Source: Streptomyces sp. NBC_00510 (GTDB lineage: Bacteria; Actinomycetota; Actinomycetes; Streptomycetales; Streptomycetaceae). From it: a DNA stretch of 64,000 nt. Position 1 is the stretch's first letter. Every line of letters begins with the position of its first letter. The DNA lies in assembly GCA_036013505.1 (NCBI GenBank), contig CP107851.1, forward strand, positions 1,922,001 through 1,986,000, read 5' to 3'. Positions 43,282-51,561 of the stretch are shown here, piece by piece. The notes below the pieces were generated by a model. It ran no database searches. It was not told the DNA's origin and was given only the letters and a program-made list of their open reading frames with translations. The translations under genes and the position numbers were made by a program.

Positions 43282-43761
43282 TCAGCCCGCCTCGGCCTGC
43301 CGGGCGCGCAGGGCGCGGCGGCGCAGCGCCCGGGCGTGCCGCCGCTCGTCCTCGGCCGACGCCGGCCTGAGCTCCGCCACCGGCCGGGGCCTGCCGTCGG
43401 CGCCGGTGGCCACGAAGACCAGGTGCGCCGTGACGACGTCGGTCGCAGGGCCCGGGGTGTCCCAGCGCTCGGCGGTGACGCGGACGCCGACGTCCATCGA
43501 GGTGCGGCCCGCGTGCTCCACGACCGCGTGGACGGTGAGCAGGTCACCGGCGTGCGCCGGGTGGAGGAAGGCCATCCCCTCCACGGAGACGGTCACCGCG
43601 GGGCCCGAGGCGTGCCGGGCCGCGGCCGCCGCCGCCGCGTCGTCGACGAGCTTCATCACGACCCCGCCGTGGACGGTCCCGTACAGGTTGGTGTCGTGCT
43701 CGCTCATGATGTGGGCGAGCGTGACGGCCGAGTCGGCCGGGGTCTTGTACCGCGGGGCCAT
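43282..43761 (-). CDS. Acyl-CoA thioesterase (hotdog fold)
   Basis: The 159-residue protein has a single hotdog domain with [35 protein letters not shown], the YciA/BACH-like signature with the catalytic Asp/His region, and [36 protein letters not shown]. It would hydrolyse acyl-CoA thioesters. The C-terminal 30 residues are basic and Ala-rich, longer than YciA, and may help assembly. It lies 5 bp downstream of metE and so is probably also under the B12 riboswitch, although no functional link is known. It ends at a strong terminator. Confidence 0.85.
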   Translation of the reverse strand: MAPRYKTPADSAVTLAHIMSEHDTNLYGTVHGGVVMKLVDDAAAAAAARHASGPAVTVSVEGMAFLHPAHAGDLLTVHAVVEHAGRTSMDVGVRVTAERWDTPGPATDVVTAHLVFVATGADGRPRPVAELRPASAEDERRHARALRRRALRARQAEAG

Positions 43762-43766
43762 CCCGC

Positions 43767-46056
43767 TCACCCCCGCACCCGGCGCGCGGCGGCCACCAGG
43801 TTCTCCAGCGCGGCACGGACCTCGCCCGGGGCCCGGGTCTTCAGACCGCAGTCGGGGTTGACCCACAGCCGTTCGGCGGGCAGGGCCCGCAGCGCCCGGT
43901 CGATGAGGTCGGAGATCTCCCGTTCCGAGGGGACGCGCGGCGAGTGGATGTCGTACACCCCGGGGCCGGCCTCCCGCCGGTAGCCGGCGGCAGCCAGCTC
44001 ACCCGCGATCTCCATGTGGGAGCGGGCGGCCTCCAGGCTGATGACATCCGCGTCCAGGGCCTCGATGGCCGGCAGGATCTCCCCGAACTCCGCGTAGCAC
44101 ATGTGGGTGTGGACCTGGGTGTCCGCGCGGACCCCGGAGGTGGCGAGGCGGAAGGCCTCGGTGGCCCACGCCAGGTAGCCGGGGCGGGCGGCGGCGCGCA
44201 ACGGCAGGCTCTCGCGCAGCGCGGGTTCGTCGACCTGGATGACCGCGGTCCCGGCCGCCTCCAGGTCGGCGACCTCGTCGCGCAGGGCGAGGGCGACCTG
44301 GCGGGCGGTGTCGGCGAGCGGCTGGTCGTCGCGGACGAAGGACCAGGCGAGCATCGTGACCGGGCCGGTGAGCATGCCCTTGACGGGCCTGCCGGTGAGC
44401 GACTGCGCGTAGGAGGTCCAGCGCAGCGTCATGGGCGCGGGCCGTGACACGTCGCCGACGAGGACCGGCGGCTTGACGTAGCGGCTCCCGTAGGACTGCA
44501 CCCAGCCGTGCCGGGTGACGAGGAACCCGTCCAGCCGCTCGGCGAAGTACTGCACCATGTCGTTGCGTTCGGGCTCCCCGTGGACGAGGACGTCCAGACC
44601 CGCCTTCTCCTGGAACGCGACGACCTCGCGGATCTCGGCGGCGATCCGCTCCTCGTACTGCTGCGCCGTCAGCTTCCCCCCCCCGCAGGGCCGCGCGGGC
44701 GGCGCGCAGGTCGGCGGTCTGCGGGAACGAGCCGATGGTCGTCGTCGGCAGCGGCGGCAGGCCGAGCCGGTTCCGCTGCGCCGCGGCGCGTTCCGCGTAC
44801 GGCTGGGGGCGGCGGGCGTCGTCGGGACCGGCGGCCGCGCAGCGGGCCCGTACGGCGGGGTCGTGGGTGAGGGCGGAGGCGGCACGTGAGGCCCGGGCGG
44901 CACGGCTCGCGGCCAGTTGCGGGGCGACGGCCTCGCGGCCCTCGGACAGGGCGCGCGCCAGGGTGACGGTCTCGTCGAGCTTCTGCCGGGCGAAGGCGAG
45001 CCAGCGCGTGACCTGCAGGTCGAGGGTGCGTTCCCGTGCCAGGTCCAGGGGGACGTGGAGGAGGGAGCAGGAGGGCGCCACGTCGAGGTGGTCGGTCAGG
45101 CCCAGCAGGGTGGCCAGGGTGGCGAGCGAGGCCTCCAGGTCGTCGGCCCAGACGTTTCGGCCGTCGACGACCCCGGCGACCAGGCGCTTGCCGGGCAGGC
45201 CGCCGAGGGAGGCGAGCGCGTCGAGGTTCCCGGCGGCGGGGCCGGTGAAGTCCAGGGCCAGCCCCTCCACGGGGGACTGCGCGAGGACGGGCAGGGCCTC
45301 CCCGAGGGCGTCGAAGTAGGTGGCGACCAGCACCTGCGGCCGGTCCGCGGCGGCGGTGAGCTCGCGGTAGGCGCGGGCGGTGGCGTCGAGCACGGCACGC
45401 GGCTGGTCCTGGACCAGTACGGGCTCGTCCAGTTGCACCCATTCCGCGCCCGCGGCCCGCAGGTCCGCCAGGAGGGACGCGTAGACCGGCAGCAGCCGGT
45501 CCAGCAGCGCGAGCGGTGTGAAGCCCGCGCCGGCGCCGGGCGCGGGCTTGGACAGCAGCAGGAAGCTGACCGGGCCCAGCAGCACCGGACGGGCCGTCAG
45601 GCCTTCGCGCCGGGCCTCGGCGTACTGCGCGAGCTGCCCCCGCGGGTCGGGGGCGAAGCCGGTGCCGGGGCCGATCTCCGGCACCAGGTAGTGGTAGTTG
45701 GTGTCGAACCACTTGGTCATCTCCAGCGGCGCCAGCTCCGCCGTGCCGCGCGCGGCGGCGAAGTAGGCGTCCAGCTCCGTCACCTCGCCCGCGCGGTAGC
45801 GCGCGGGGACGGCGCCGACCGCCCAGGCCGTGTCCAGGACGTGGTCGTAGAGCGAGAAGCCGCCGGTCGGGATCTCGGTGATGCCCGCCGCGCGCATCTG
45901 GCGCCGGGCGCCCGCCCGGACGGACGCGGCGGTCGCGAGCAGGTCCTCCGCCCCGACGCGGCCCGCCCAGTAGCCCTCGAGGGCCCGCTTGAGCTCCCGG
46001 TCGGGACCCTGCCGCGGGTAGCCGTGGAGGGTCGCACCGATGTGCGTGAGTGCCAT
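43767..46056 (-). pseudogene. metE: Cobalamin-independent methionine synthase, frameshifted at a G9 run
   Basis: MetE transfers a methyl group from 5-methyl-THF polyglutamate to homocysteine. The N-terminal half (46056 to about 44680: MALTHIGATLHGYPRQGPDR, then FDTNYHYLVPEI) and the C-terminal half are each intact but in different frames. The zinc ligands remain, as [12 protein letters not shown] and [10 protein letters not shown]. The shift is in a run of nine C on the plus strand (44676-44684). Eight would give [16 protein letters not shown] and a normal 762-residue protein. A sequencing or assembly error in the homopolymer is possible, as is a real slippage mutation. AAGGAG precedes the ATG, and a cobalamin riboswitch lies upstream. 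Confidence 0.88.
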
Positions 46057-46171
46057 GGAACTCTCCTTCGCGAGTTCGCACGGACCCCGGCACGGGACGT
46101 CGGCACGGCACACGAAGGCCGCCGCCGACCCGCCCACGAGGTCCCGGTGGAACCGCGCCCCACCGCGGGGC

Positions 46172-46375
46172 ACGGGCAGTGGCAGGTCTTCGGACTCACG
46201 GGCACGTCTGCCGGGCAGACACCTACTGGCCGTCGCTTCCCGGACGCTTGCGCGTCCAGTGCGTATGACGGCGGTCGTTCCCGCTCACCGCTGCGGGGCA
46301 GTCCCGGATTCCCACCGGGTTCCCTCTTGCGACGCATCCCGCCTGGCGGACGGGGCGAACCAGCTGCACGCGCCA
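46172..46375 (-). ncRNA. Cobalamin riboswitch upstream of metE
   Basis: Read on the minus strand, this region contains the conserved riboswitch core GGTGGGAATCCGGGACTG (about 46315-46298) and then CCCCGCAGCGGTGAG. Near its 3' end is AGTCCGAAGACCTGCCACTG (46196-46177), which includes the B12 box. It leads into metE 116 bp away. Adenosylcobalamin binding should block metE expression, as expected for a B12-independent enzyme. Boundaries are approximate by some tens of bases, and the 46057-46171 stretch is the likely expression platform. Confidence 0.9.
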
Positions 46376-46767
46376 GCCTACGGGGTGCGCCGGCCGCGGA
46401 CGGGGAGATCCGCGTGCCGGACGTCCCGGTGGGCACGGTGAGCGGCGCCGGGTGCCGGGTGCCGGGGTGGCAGGGCCCGGGATGCGGGTCGGCCCGGGAT
46501 GCGACGAAACGGAACGGACGCGGTCGGCCGATGGCGGTGCGGGCGGCGGGCCGCCCCGCGGCACGGGCGAACCGCGCGGCGGCCTCCTCCAGCCGCGCAC
46601 GCGGTATGTCACCGGGCACCAGGTGGCCGGCCAGGCCTCCGACGGCGACGAGGTCGTCGTCCCGGACGTTTCGGTGGGCGTGGCACACCCCCAACTCGGT
46701 CTCCCGCAGGGCCTGGTGGTTCCCGTAAATTGCTTCCATGGGGGCACGGGACGCACAGGACGAACCG
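46376..46767. other. Intergenic region between the metE riboswitch and a membrane protein gene
   Basis: About 390 bp has no recognised gene. It contains a direct repeat GCCCGGGATGCG at 46475-46486 and 46492-46503. A minus-strand frame starts at ATG 46739 (MEAIYGNHQALRETELGVC...) and reads through the riboswitch with no stop. I recognise nothing in it and see no ribosome-binding site, so I do not call it a gene. The promoter of metE is probably here. Confidence 0.6.
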
Positions 46768-47259
46768 ATGCGAGGCGGCCGGCGATCGGAAGGGCGGGGC
46801 TCGGGCGAGGGCTCCGCGCATCCCCTGGCGCTCCTGCTGGCCGGCGTGGTGTTCCTCGCGGCGGGCGTCTGGCTGCTGACCGCGACGGCCAGGGACACCC
46901 TGGCCGTGCGCTACGGCGTGCACACGGTGGGCACGGTCCGCGAGGCCCGCGACGCCTCCGGCGACGGCCGGCTGTGGGTGACCTTCACCGTGGCGGGCGC
47001 CGAGGTGACCCACCCGCTGCCGCCGGGCACCAACCGCCGCCAGGTGAACCACGGGGACCGGCTCCCCATCGTCTACCGGGCCGACCGTCCCGAGCGGGTC
47101 GTCGCCCGCCGTGACGTCGGGCACGGGCCCCTGCTGTTCTGGTCGGGGTTCACCGCGGTGGGACTCGTCCTGGCCGGCTGGTCCGGCCTGGCGCTGCACC
47201 GTGCCGGCCGGCGGCGGAGGCGCGGCGGCCCCGGGACGTGGGTCAGTCGGTGGGGGTGA
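46768..47259 (+). CDS. DUF3592-like membrane protein
   Basis: This 163-residue protein has an N-terminal basic region, a hydrophobic segment (about 18-38), a soluble beta-rich middle (VGTVREARDASGDGRLWVTFTVAGAEV...RLPIVYRADRPERVV) and a second segment (about 128-150). This is the layout of DUF3592 proteins. I chose ATG 46768 because AGGA lies 7 nt upstream; an ATG at 46738 is in frame but has no ribosome-binding site. Its end overlaps the convergent ATPase gene by 17 bp. Function is unknown. Confidence 0.75.
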   Translation: MRGGRRSEGRGSGEGSAHPLALLLAGVVFLAAGVWLLTATARDTLAVRYGVHTVGTVREARDASGDGRLWVTFTVAGAEVTHPLPPGTNRRQVNHGDRLPIVYRADRPERVVARRDVGHGPLLFWSGFTAVGLVLAGWSGLALHRAGRRRRRGGPGTWVSRWG

Positions 47260-47977
47260 TGTGGCCGTCGCGCAGTTCCAGGACGCGGTCGGCGAGGGCG
47301 AGGAGCTGGGGGTCGTGGGTGGCGACGAGGGCGGTGACGCCTTCGCTGTGGACGACGGCGCGCAGGAGTTCCATGACGGCGCGGCCGGTGTCGGCGTCGA
47401 GCTGGCCGGTGGGTTCGTCGGCGATGATCAGGGCGGGGCGGTTGGCCAGGGCGCGGGCGATGGCGACGCGTTGCTGCTGGCCGCCGGACATCTCGCCGGG
47501 GCGCTGGCCGGCGTGGCCTTGGAGGCCGACCAGGGAGAGCAGGAGGGCGACGCGGTCCTCGCGTTCGCCGCGGGGGGTGTTGCGCAGTCGCAGGGGGACG
47601 CCGACGTTCTCGGCGGCGGTGAGGATGGGCAGCAGGCCGAAGGACTGGAAGACGAAGCCCATGCGGTCGCGGCGCAGGGCCAGCAGCTCGCGTTCGCCCA
47701 GGCCGTTCAGGACGGTGCCGTCGACGGTGACGCGGCCGGCGTCGGCGCGGTCCAGGCCGCCGATGATGTTCAGCAGGGTCGTCTTGCCCGAGCCCGAGCG
47801 GCCCTTGAGCGCGACCAGTTCACCCCGGGCCACGGAGAAGGACACCCCGCCCAGGGCGTGCACCGCGGTGTCCCCGGTGCCGAAGGTGCGCACCAGGTCC
47901 TCCACCACGACCATCGCCTCGGAGCCGGCCCCGTCGCCCGCCGGGCCCTCCCGCCGTTCCAGCAGTCCCTCGCTCAT
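47243..47977 (-). CDS. LolD/MacB-type ABC transporter ATPase
   Basis: The 244-residue ATPase has Walker A GRSGSGKTT, signature MSGGQQQRVAIARAL, Walker B LIIADEPTGQLD and switch His in LVATHDPQ, as in the LolD/FtsE group. It is transcribed away from two FtsX-type permease genes that share its promoter region, and a second ATPase of the same type follows those permeases. It may be an alternative energy unit for them. The start is uncertain, with ATG 47977 and ATG 47989 both possible; neither has a strong ribosome-binding site. Confidence 0.88.
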   Translation of the reverse strand: MSEGLLERREGPAGDGAGSEAMVVVEDLVRTFGTGDTAVHALGGVSFSVARGELVALKGRSGSGKTTLLNIIGGLDRADAGRVTVDGTVLNGLGERELLALRRDRMGFVFQSFGLLPILTAAENVGVPLRLRNTPRGEREDRVALLLSLVGLQGHAGQRPGEMSGGQQQRVAIARALANRPALIIADEPTGQLDADTGRAVMELLRAVVHSEGVTALVATHDPQLLALADRVLELRDGHITPTD

Positions 47978-47999
47978 GCCCGCCAGCATAAGGGGCTCT

Positions 48000-48064
48000 C
48001 TCGTTACCACTGTTCACACGGTGGTAACGAGCACGGCATCGCGGATGCGATGATCATATCCGCG
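48000..48064. promoter_or_regulatory. Perfect 32-bp palindrome in the divergent ABC promoter region
   Basis: CTCGTTACCAC (48000-48010) and its exact complement (48021-48031) flank a 10-bp centre. A second dyad, CGCGGAT...ATCCGCG (48040-48046, 48058-48064), lies next to it. The region separates the ATPase gene (minus) from the FtsX permease genes (plus). The first dyad looks like a repressor operator of the TetR or MarR size, and it may control both directions. Confidence 0.65.
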
Positions 48065-48218
48065 CGCCCATTCCTGACCTCACCGCAGCGTGACGGTGGG
48101 GACACGTGTGCGATCACGTCATGACATGGGCGTAGTCTGTGTCACTCCTCACCGCTCCGCGGTGATCTGGTCGACCACTCGCAACACACTGTTACGGGCA
48201 TCGAGAACGGGGGGACTG

Positions 48219-51200
48219 GTGCCGGGCTTCGTCTTGCTGCGCCTGCGCGCGCACCGGCTGCTGCTGGGCGCCGCGCTGCTGTCCGTCGTCCTGACCACCT
48301 GCGCCGTGGCCACGCTGGCCGCGTTCAGCGCCGCGGTCGGGGACGCGGGGCTGCGGCGCGCGCTCCAGGGGCCATCGGCCGCCAGGACGCTGATCGACGT
48401 GACGTCCGAGGTGACGGACCAGGACACCGGAGGTCTGGACCCCCGCGTGCGCAAGACCCTCGCGGGGGCCTACGACGGGCTGCCGGCGCGGGTCTCGTCC
48501 AGTACCCGCTCCGGTGCGTACGGACTGCCGACGCAGCTGCGCCCCGCCGGTGCGCCACGCTCGGACAACCCGGACCTCACGCTGCTCGCCACGTTCGACC
48601 GCTCCCGGGTGACCATGGTCGAGGGCACCTTCCCGGACGCCCCGGAGGCCGAAGGCCCGGTGCCCGTCGCGCTGCCCGACACGGCCGCGAAGGCCCTCGG
48701 CGTGACGCCGGGAGACGTGATCACGCTCGCCGACCGCCGCGGCGGGCCGCCGCTGCGCGTCCGGCTGACCGGCCTGTACCAGCCCGTGGACCCGTCCGCG
48801 CTGTACTGGCGGCTCGACCCGCTTGCCGGGCGCGGCGTGCGGACGCTGTCGTTCACCACCTACGGCCCGATGCTCACCGATCCCCGGGCTTTTGCTTCGG
48901 GCGTGGTCCCGGCCGCCGAGGTCCAGTGGACGGCGGGGGCAGACTTCTCCGCCGTGACCACCGCCCGCCTCGACCGCGTCGGCCAGGACGTCCGCCGGAC
49001 GGTGGGGCAGCTGGACGACACGGTGTTGAAGGGGGAGACGACGGCGAGCAGCGAGCTGCCCGCCCTGGCGGCCGACCTCAACCGCAATCTGCTGGTGAGC
49101 CGCTCGACGCTGCTCATCAGCGCGTTGCAGCTGATCGTCCTCGCGGGCCTGGCGCTGATGCTCGTCGCCGGCCTGCTCGCCAGCGAACGCTCCGAGGAGA
49201 CCGCCCAGCTGCGGGCCCGCGGCGGTTCCTGCTCCCGCGTCGCGGGCCTGGCCTCCGCCGAGGCACTGCTGCTGGCGCTGCCCGCGGCACTGCTCGCACC
49301 GCTCCTGACCGGGCCGCTGGTGCGACTGCTCGCCGGGCACGGGGCCCTGGCGCGGGCGGACGTCCGGCTGGAGGTACCGACCGCCACGGCCTGGTGGGCG
49401 GGCGTGCTGGCCGCGCTCGCCTGCGCCGTGGCGGTGGCCTCACCGGCGCTCCGCCGCACGGGCACCTACGCAGTCGAACGGCAGGCACGGACCCGCAAGG
49501 GCGCGCTGCCGGGTGCCGTGCAGGCGGGCACCGACCTGGCGTTGCTTCTCGTGGCAGGCCTGGGCTACTGGCAGCTGTCCCGGCGCGACGGCGGGACGGG
49601 CGCGCTGTCCACCGACACCACGGGGAAGCTCGGACTCGATCCGGTGCTCATCGTGGCCCCCGCGATCTGCCTGCTGGCGGGAGCCGTGCTCGCGCTGCGT
49701 CTGCTGCCGCTGGCCGCCCGCCTCGGGGAGCGGCTGGCGGCCGGTTCCCGAGGCCTGCCGACCGCGCTGGCCGGATGGCAGCTGGCCCGGCGGAGCGGCC
49801 GCGGCGCCGGCCCGGCCCTGCTGCTGGTCCTCGCGGTGTCGATCAGCATGTTCGCGATCGGCGAGAACGCGAGCTGGGAGCGGTCCCAGCGCGACCAGGC
49901 CGACTTCATGACGGGCGCGGACGTCCGCGTCGCCGGTACCTCCACGCAGCCCTTCGGACAGGGCGGCGTCTACGACCACGTCTCCGGGATCGCCGCGGTG
50001 ACCCCGGCGAACCGCAGCACGGTGCCGCTGCCCCGGGGCCGCGAGGCGACGGTGCTGGCGATGGACACCGCCACGGCCTCCCGGGTGACCGGTCTGCGCG
50101 ACGACCTCACCGACCGGCCGTTCCCGGACCTGCTGCGCTCCCTGCGTCCCACGGAGGACGCCGCCTCGCGGGACGCCGGGTTCACGCTGCCGGACGATGG
50201 GGCACGGCTCCGCCTGACCGTCCGCCTGCAGGCCCGGGACGCCCGCGGCCGCGCGAGGGCGAGCGAGATCGGCGACCGGCTGTCGGCGACCTTCACCGAC
50301 CGCTACGGCGTCCCCTACACCATCGCGCTGGGCGAGGTCCCCGCCGACGGCCGACCCCACGTCCTGGAGGCGGACTTCGCCACCGAGGCGGGCCGGGCCC
50401 CCGGCGCCGGCCCGGCCGGGCCGCTGCGCCTCACCGGGATCAAGGCCGGCTTCTCCGTGCCCCGGTCGTCCGAACACCACCGCCTGTCCGTCACAGCCCT
50501 GCAGGCGGTGGCCGCCGACGGCGCCACGCATGCCGTACCCGTACCGGCCCGCTCCGCCTGGCAGGCCCACGCCCTCATGGGCAACCGGGACTTCACCGAG
50601 GACCCCGATCGCGGCTTCGTCTCCACACGGGCCGGCAGTCCGCGCTCCGGCGGGGGCACACCGCTGACCGTCGAGTACGACACCGGCCAGATGCTCCTCG
50701 AGGGGTACATGCCGAGCGGCTTCGACCAGGCGACCGTGATCGTGACCTCGGGACCGAAGGCCCCGGCCGCGCTGACGGGGGTTGCCACCGACTCCTTCCT
50801 GCGGGCGGTCGGCGCGAAGGTGGGCGACCCGGTGCGGATCCAGCTGGCCGGCGCGACCGTGCCGGTCCGCGTCACCGCCGCCGTCCGCGCCCTGCCCACC
50901 GCCGCACCCAAGGACAAGGACACCGACGGCGGGGCGCTGCTGCTGGACCTGCGCTCCGTCAACACTCTGTTGAACGGGACCGACCAGGGCTCCCTGGCAC
51001 CCGGCGAGTGGTGGCTGGCGGCCGAGCCCGGCGCGACCGCCCGCGTCGCCGCCGCCTTGCGGGCCCGCGGCGACATCACCTCGCTCCTGGTGCGCGACGA
51101 GCAGCGGACCGAGCTGCAACGCGATCCGCTCGGCGCCGGGCCGGTGTCCGCGCTGCCCGCCGCCGTGGTGACCGCCGCGGTGCTGGCCGCGGTCGGCTAC

Positions 51201-51560
51201 GTCGTCGCGGCGGCCGGAGCGCTGCGCGAACGCTCCCAGGAGTTCGCGATGCTGCGGGCGCTGGGCACCCCACGCCGCTGGCTCGCCCGGGTGATCGCCG
51301 CCGAACAGGGCCTGCTGGTCCTGGTCGCGGTGGGCGTGGGCGCCGTACTCGGCGGACTGCTGACCCGGCAGGTCGTCCCCCTGATCGTCCTGACGGCCCG
51401 CGCGCAGAGCCCGGTCCCCGAGGTCCGGGTGGAACTGCCGTCCGGCCCACTGGCCGTGCTGCTGATCGCCGTCACCGTGCTGCCCCTGCTCGGCGTCATG
51501 CTCACCGCGTGGCGGTCCGCCGACCCGGCCCAGGCGCTGCGGCGCCAAGGAGGTGAATGA
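48219..51560 (+). CDS. FtsX-type ABC transporter permease, large
   Basis: This 1113-residue membrane protein has an N-terminal membrane segment (about 10-32), an extracytoplasmic region (about 35-280) and FtsX blocks with several membrane segments at about 300-440 and 965-1105. A further hydrophobic block (about 445-580) and a large extracytoplasmic domain (about 590-950) lie between. It is about twice the usual LolC/MacB permease length. The start is GTG 48219 with GGGGGG upstream; frame is open further upstream across the promoter. It ends 1 bp before the next permease's start. The export substrate is unknown. Peptides, lipids or glycolipids are usual for such systems. Confidence 0.85.
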   Translation: MPGFVLLRLRAHRLLLGAALLSVVLTTCAVATLAAFSAAVGDAGLRRALQGPSAARTLIDVTSEVTDQDTGGLDPRVRKTLAGAYDGLPARVSSSTRSGAYGLPTQLRPAGAPRSDNPDLTLLATFDRSRVTMVEGTFPDAPEAEGPVPVALPDTAAKALGVTPGDVITLADRRGGPPLRVRLTGLYQPVDPSALYWRLDPLAGRGVRTLSFTTYGPMLTDPRAFASGVVPAAEVQWTAGADFSAVTTARLDRVGQDVRRTVGQLDDTVLKGETTASSELPALAADLNRNLLVSRSTLLISALQLIVLAGLALMLVAGLLASERSEETAQLRARGGSCSRVAGLASAEALLLALPAALLAPLLTGPLVRLLAGHGALARADVRLEVPTATAWWAGVLAALACAVAVASPALRRTGTYAVERQARTRKGALPGAVQAGTDLALLLVAGLGYWQLSRRDGGTGALSTDTTGKLGLDPVLIVAPAICLLAGAVLALRLLPLAARLGERLAAGSRGLPTALAGWQLARRSGRGAGPALLLVLAVSISMFAIGENASWERSQRDQADFMTGADVRVAGTSTQPFGQGGVYDHVSGIAAVTPANRSTVPLPRGREATVLAMDTATASRVTGLRDDLTDRPFPDLLRSLRPTEDAASRDAGFTLPDDGARLRLTVRLQARDARGRARASEIGDRLSATFTDRYGVPYTIALGEVPADGRPHVLEADFATEAGRAPGAGPAGPLRLTGIKAGFSVPRSSEHHRLSVTALQAVAADGATHAVPVPARSAWQAHALMGNRDFTEDPDRGFVSTRAGSPRSGGGTPLTVEYDTGQMLLEGYMPSGFDQATVIVTSGPKAPAALTGVATDSFLRAVGAKVGDPVRIQLAGATVPVRVTAAVRALPTAAPKDKDTDGGALLLDLRSVNTLLNGTDQGSLAPGEWWLAAEPGATARVAAALRARGDITSLLVRDEQRTELQRDPLGAGPVSALPAAVVTAAVLAAVGYVVAAAGALRERSQEFAMLRALGTPRRWLARVIAAEQGLLVLVAVGVGAVLGGLLTRQVVPLIVLTARAQSPVPEVRVELPSGPLAVLLIAVTVLPLLGVMLTAWRSADPAQALRRQGGE

Positions 51561-51561
51561 C

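Noticed and set aside
46223..46739. Minus-strand frame starting MEAIYGNHQALRETELGVC
   Set aside because: The first 60 residues look protein-like, but the frame runs through the B12 riboswitch without a stop and there is no ribosome-binding site. I could not link it to any family. It may be a gene remnant.
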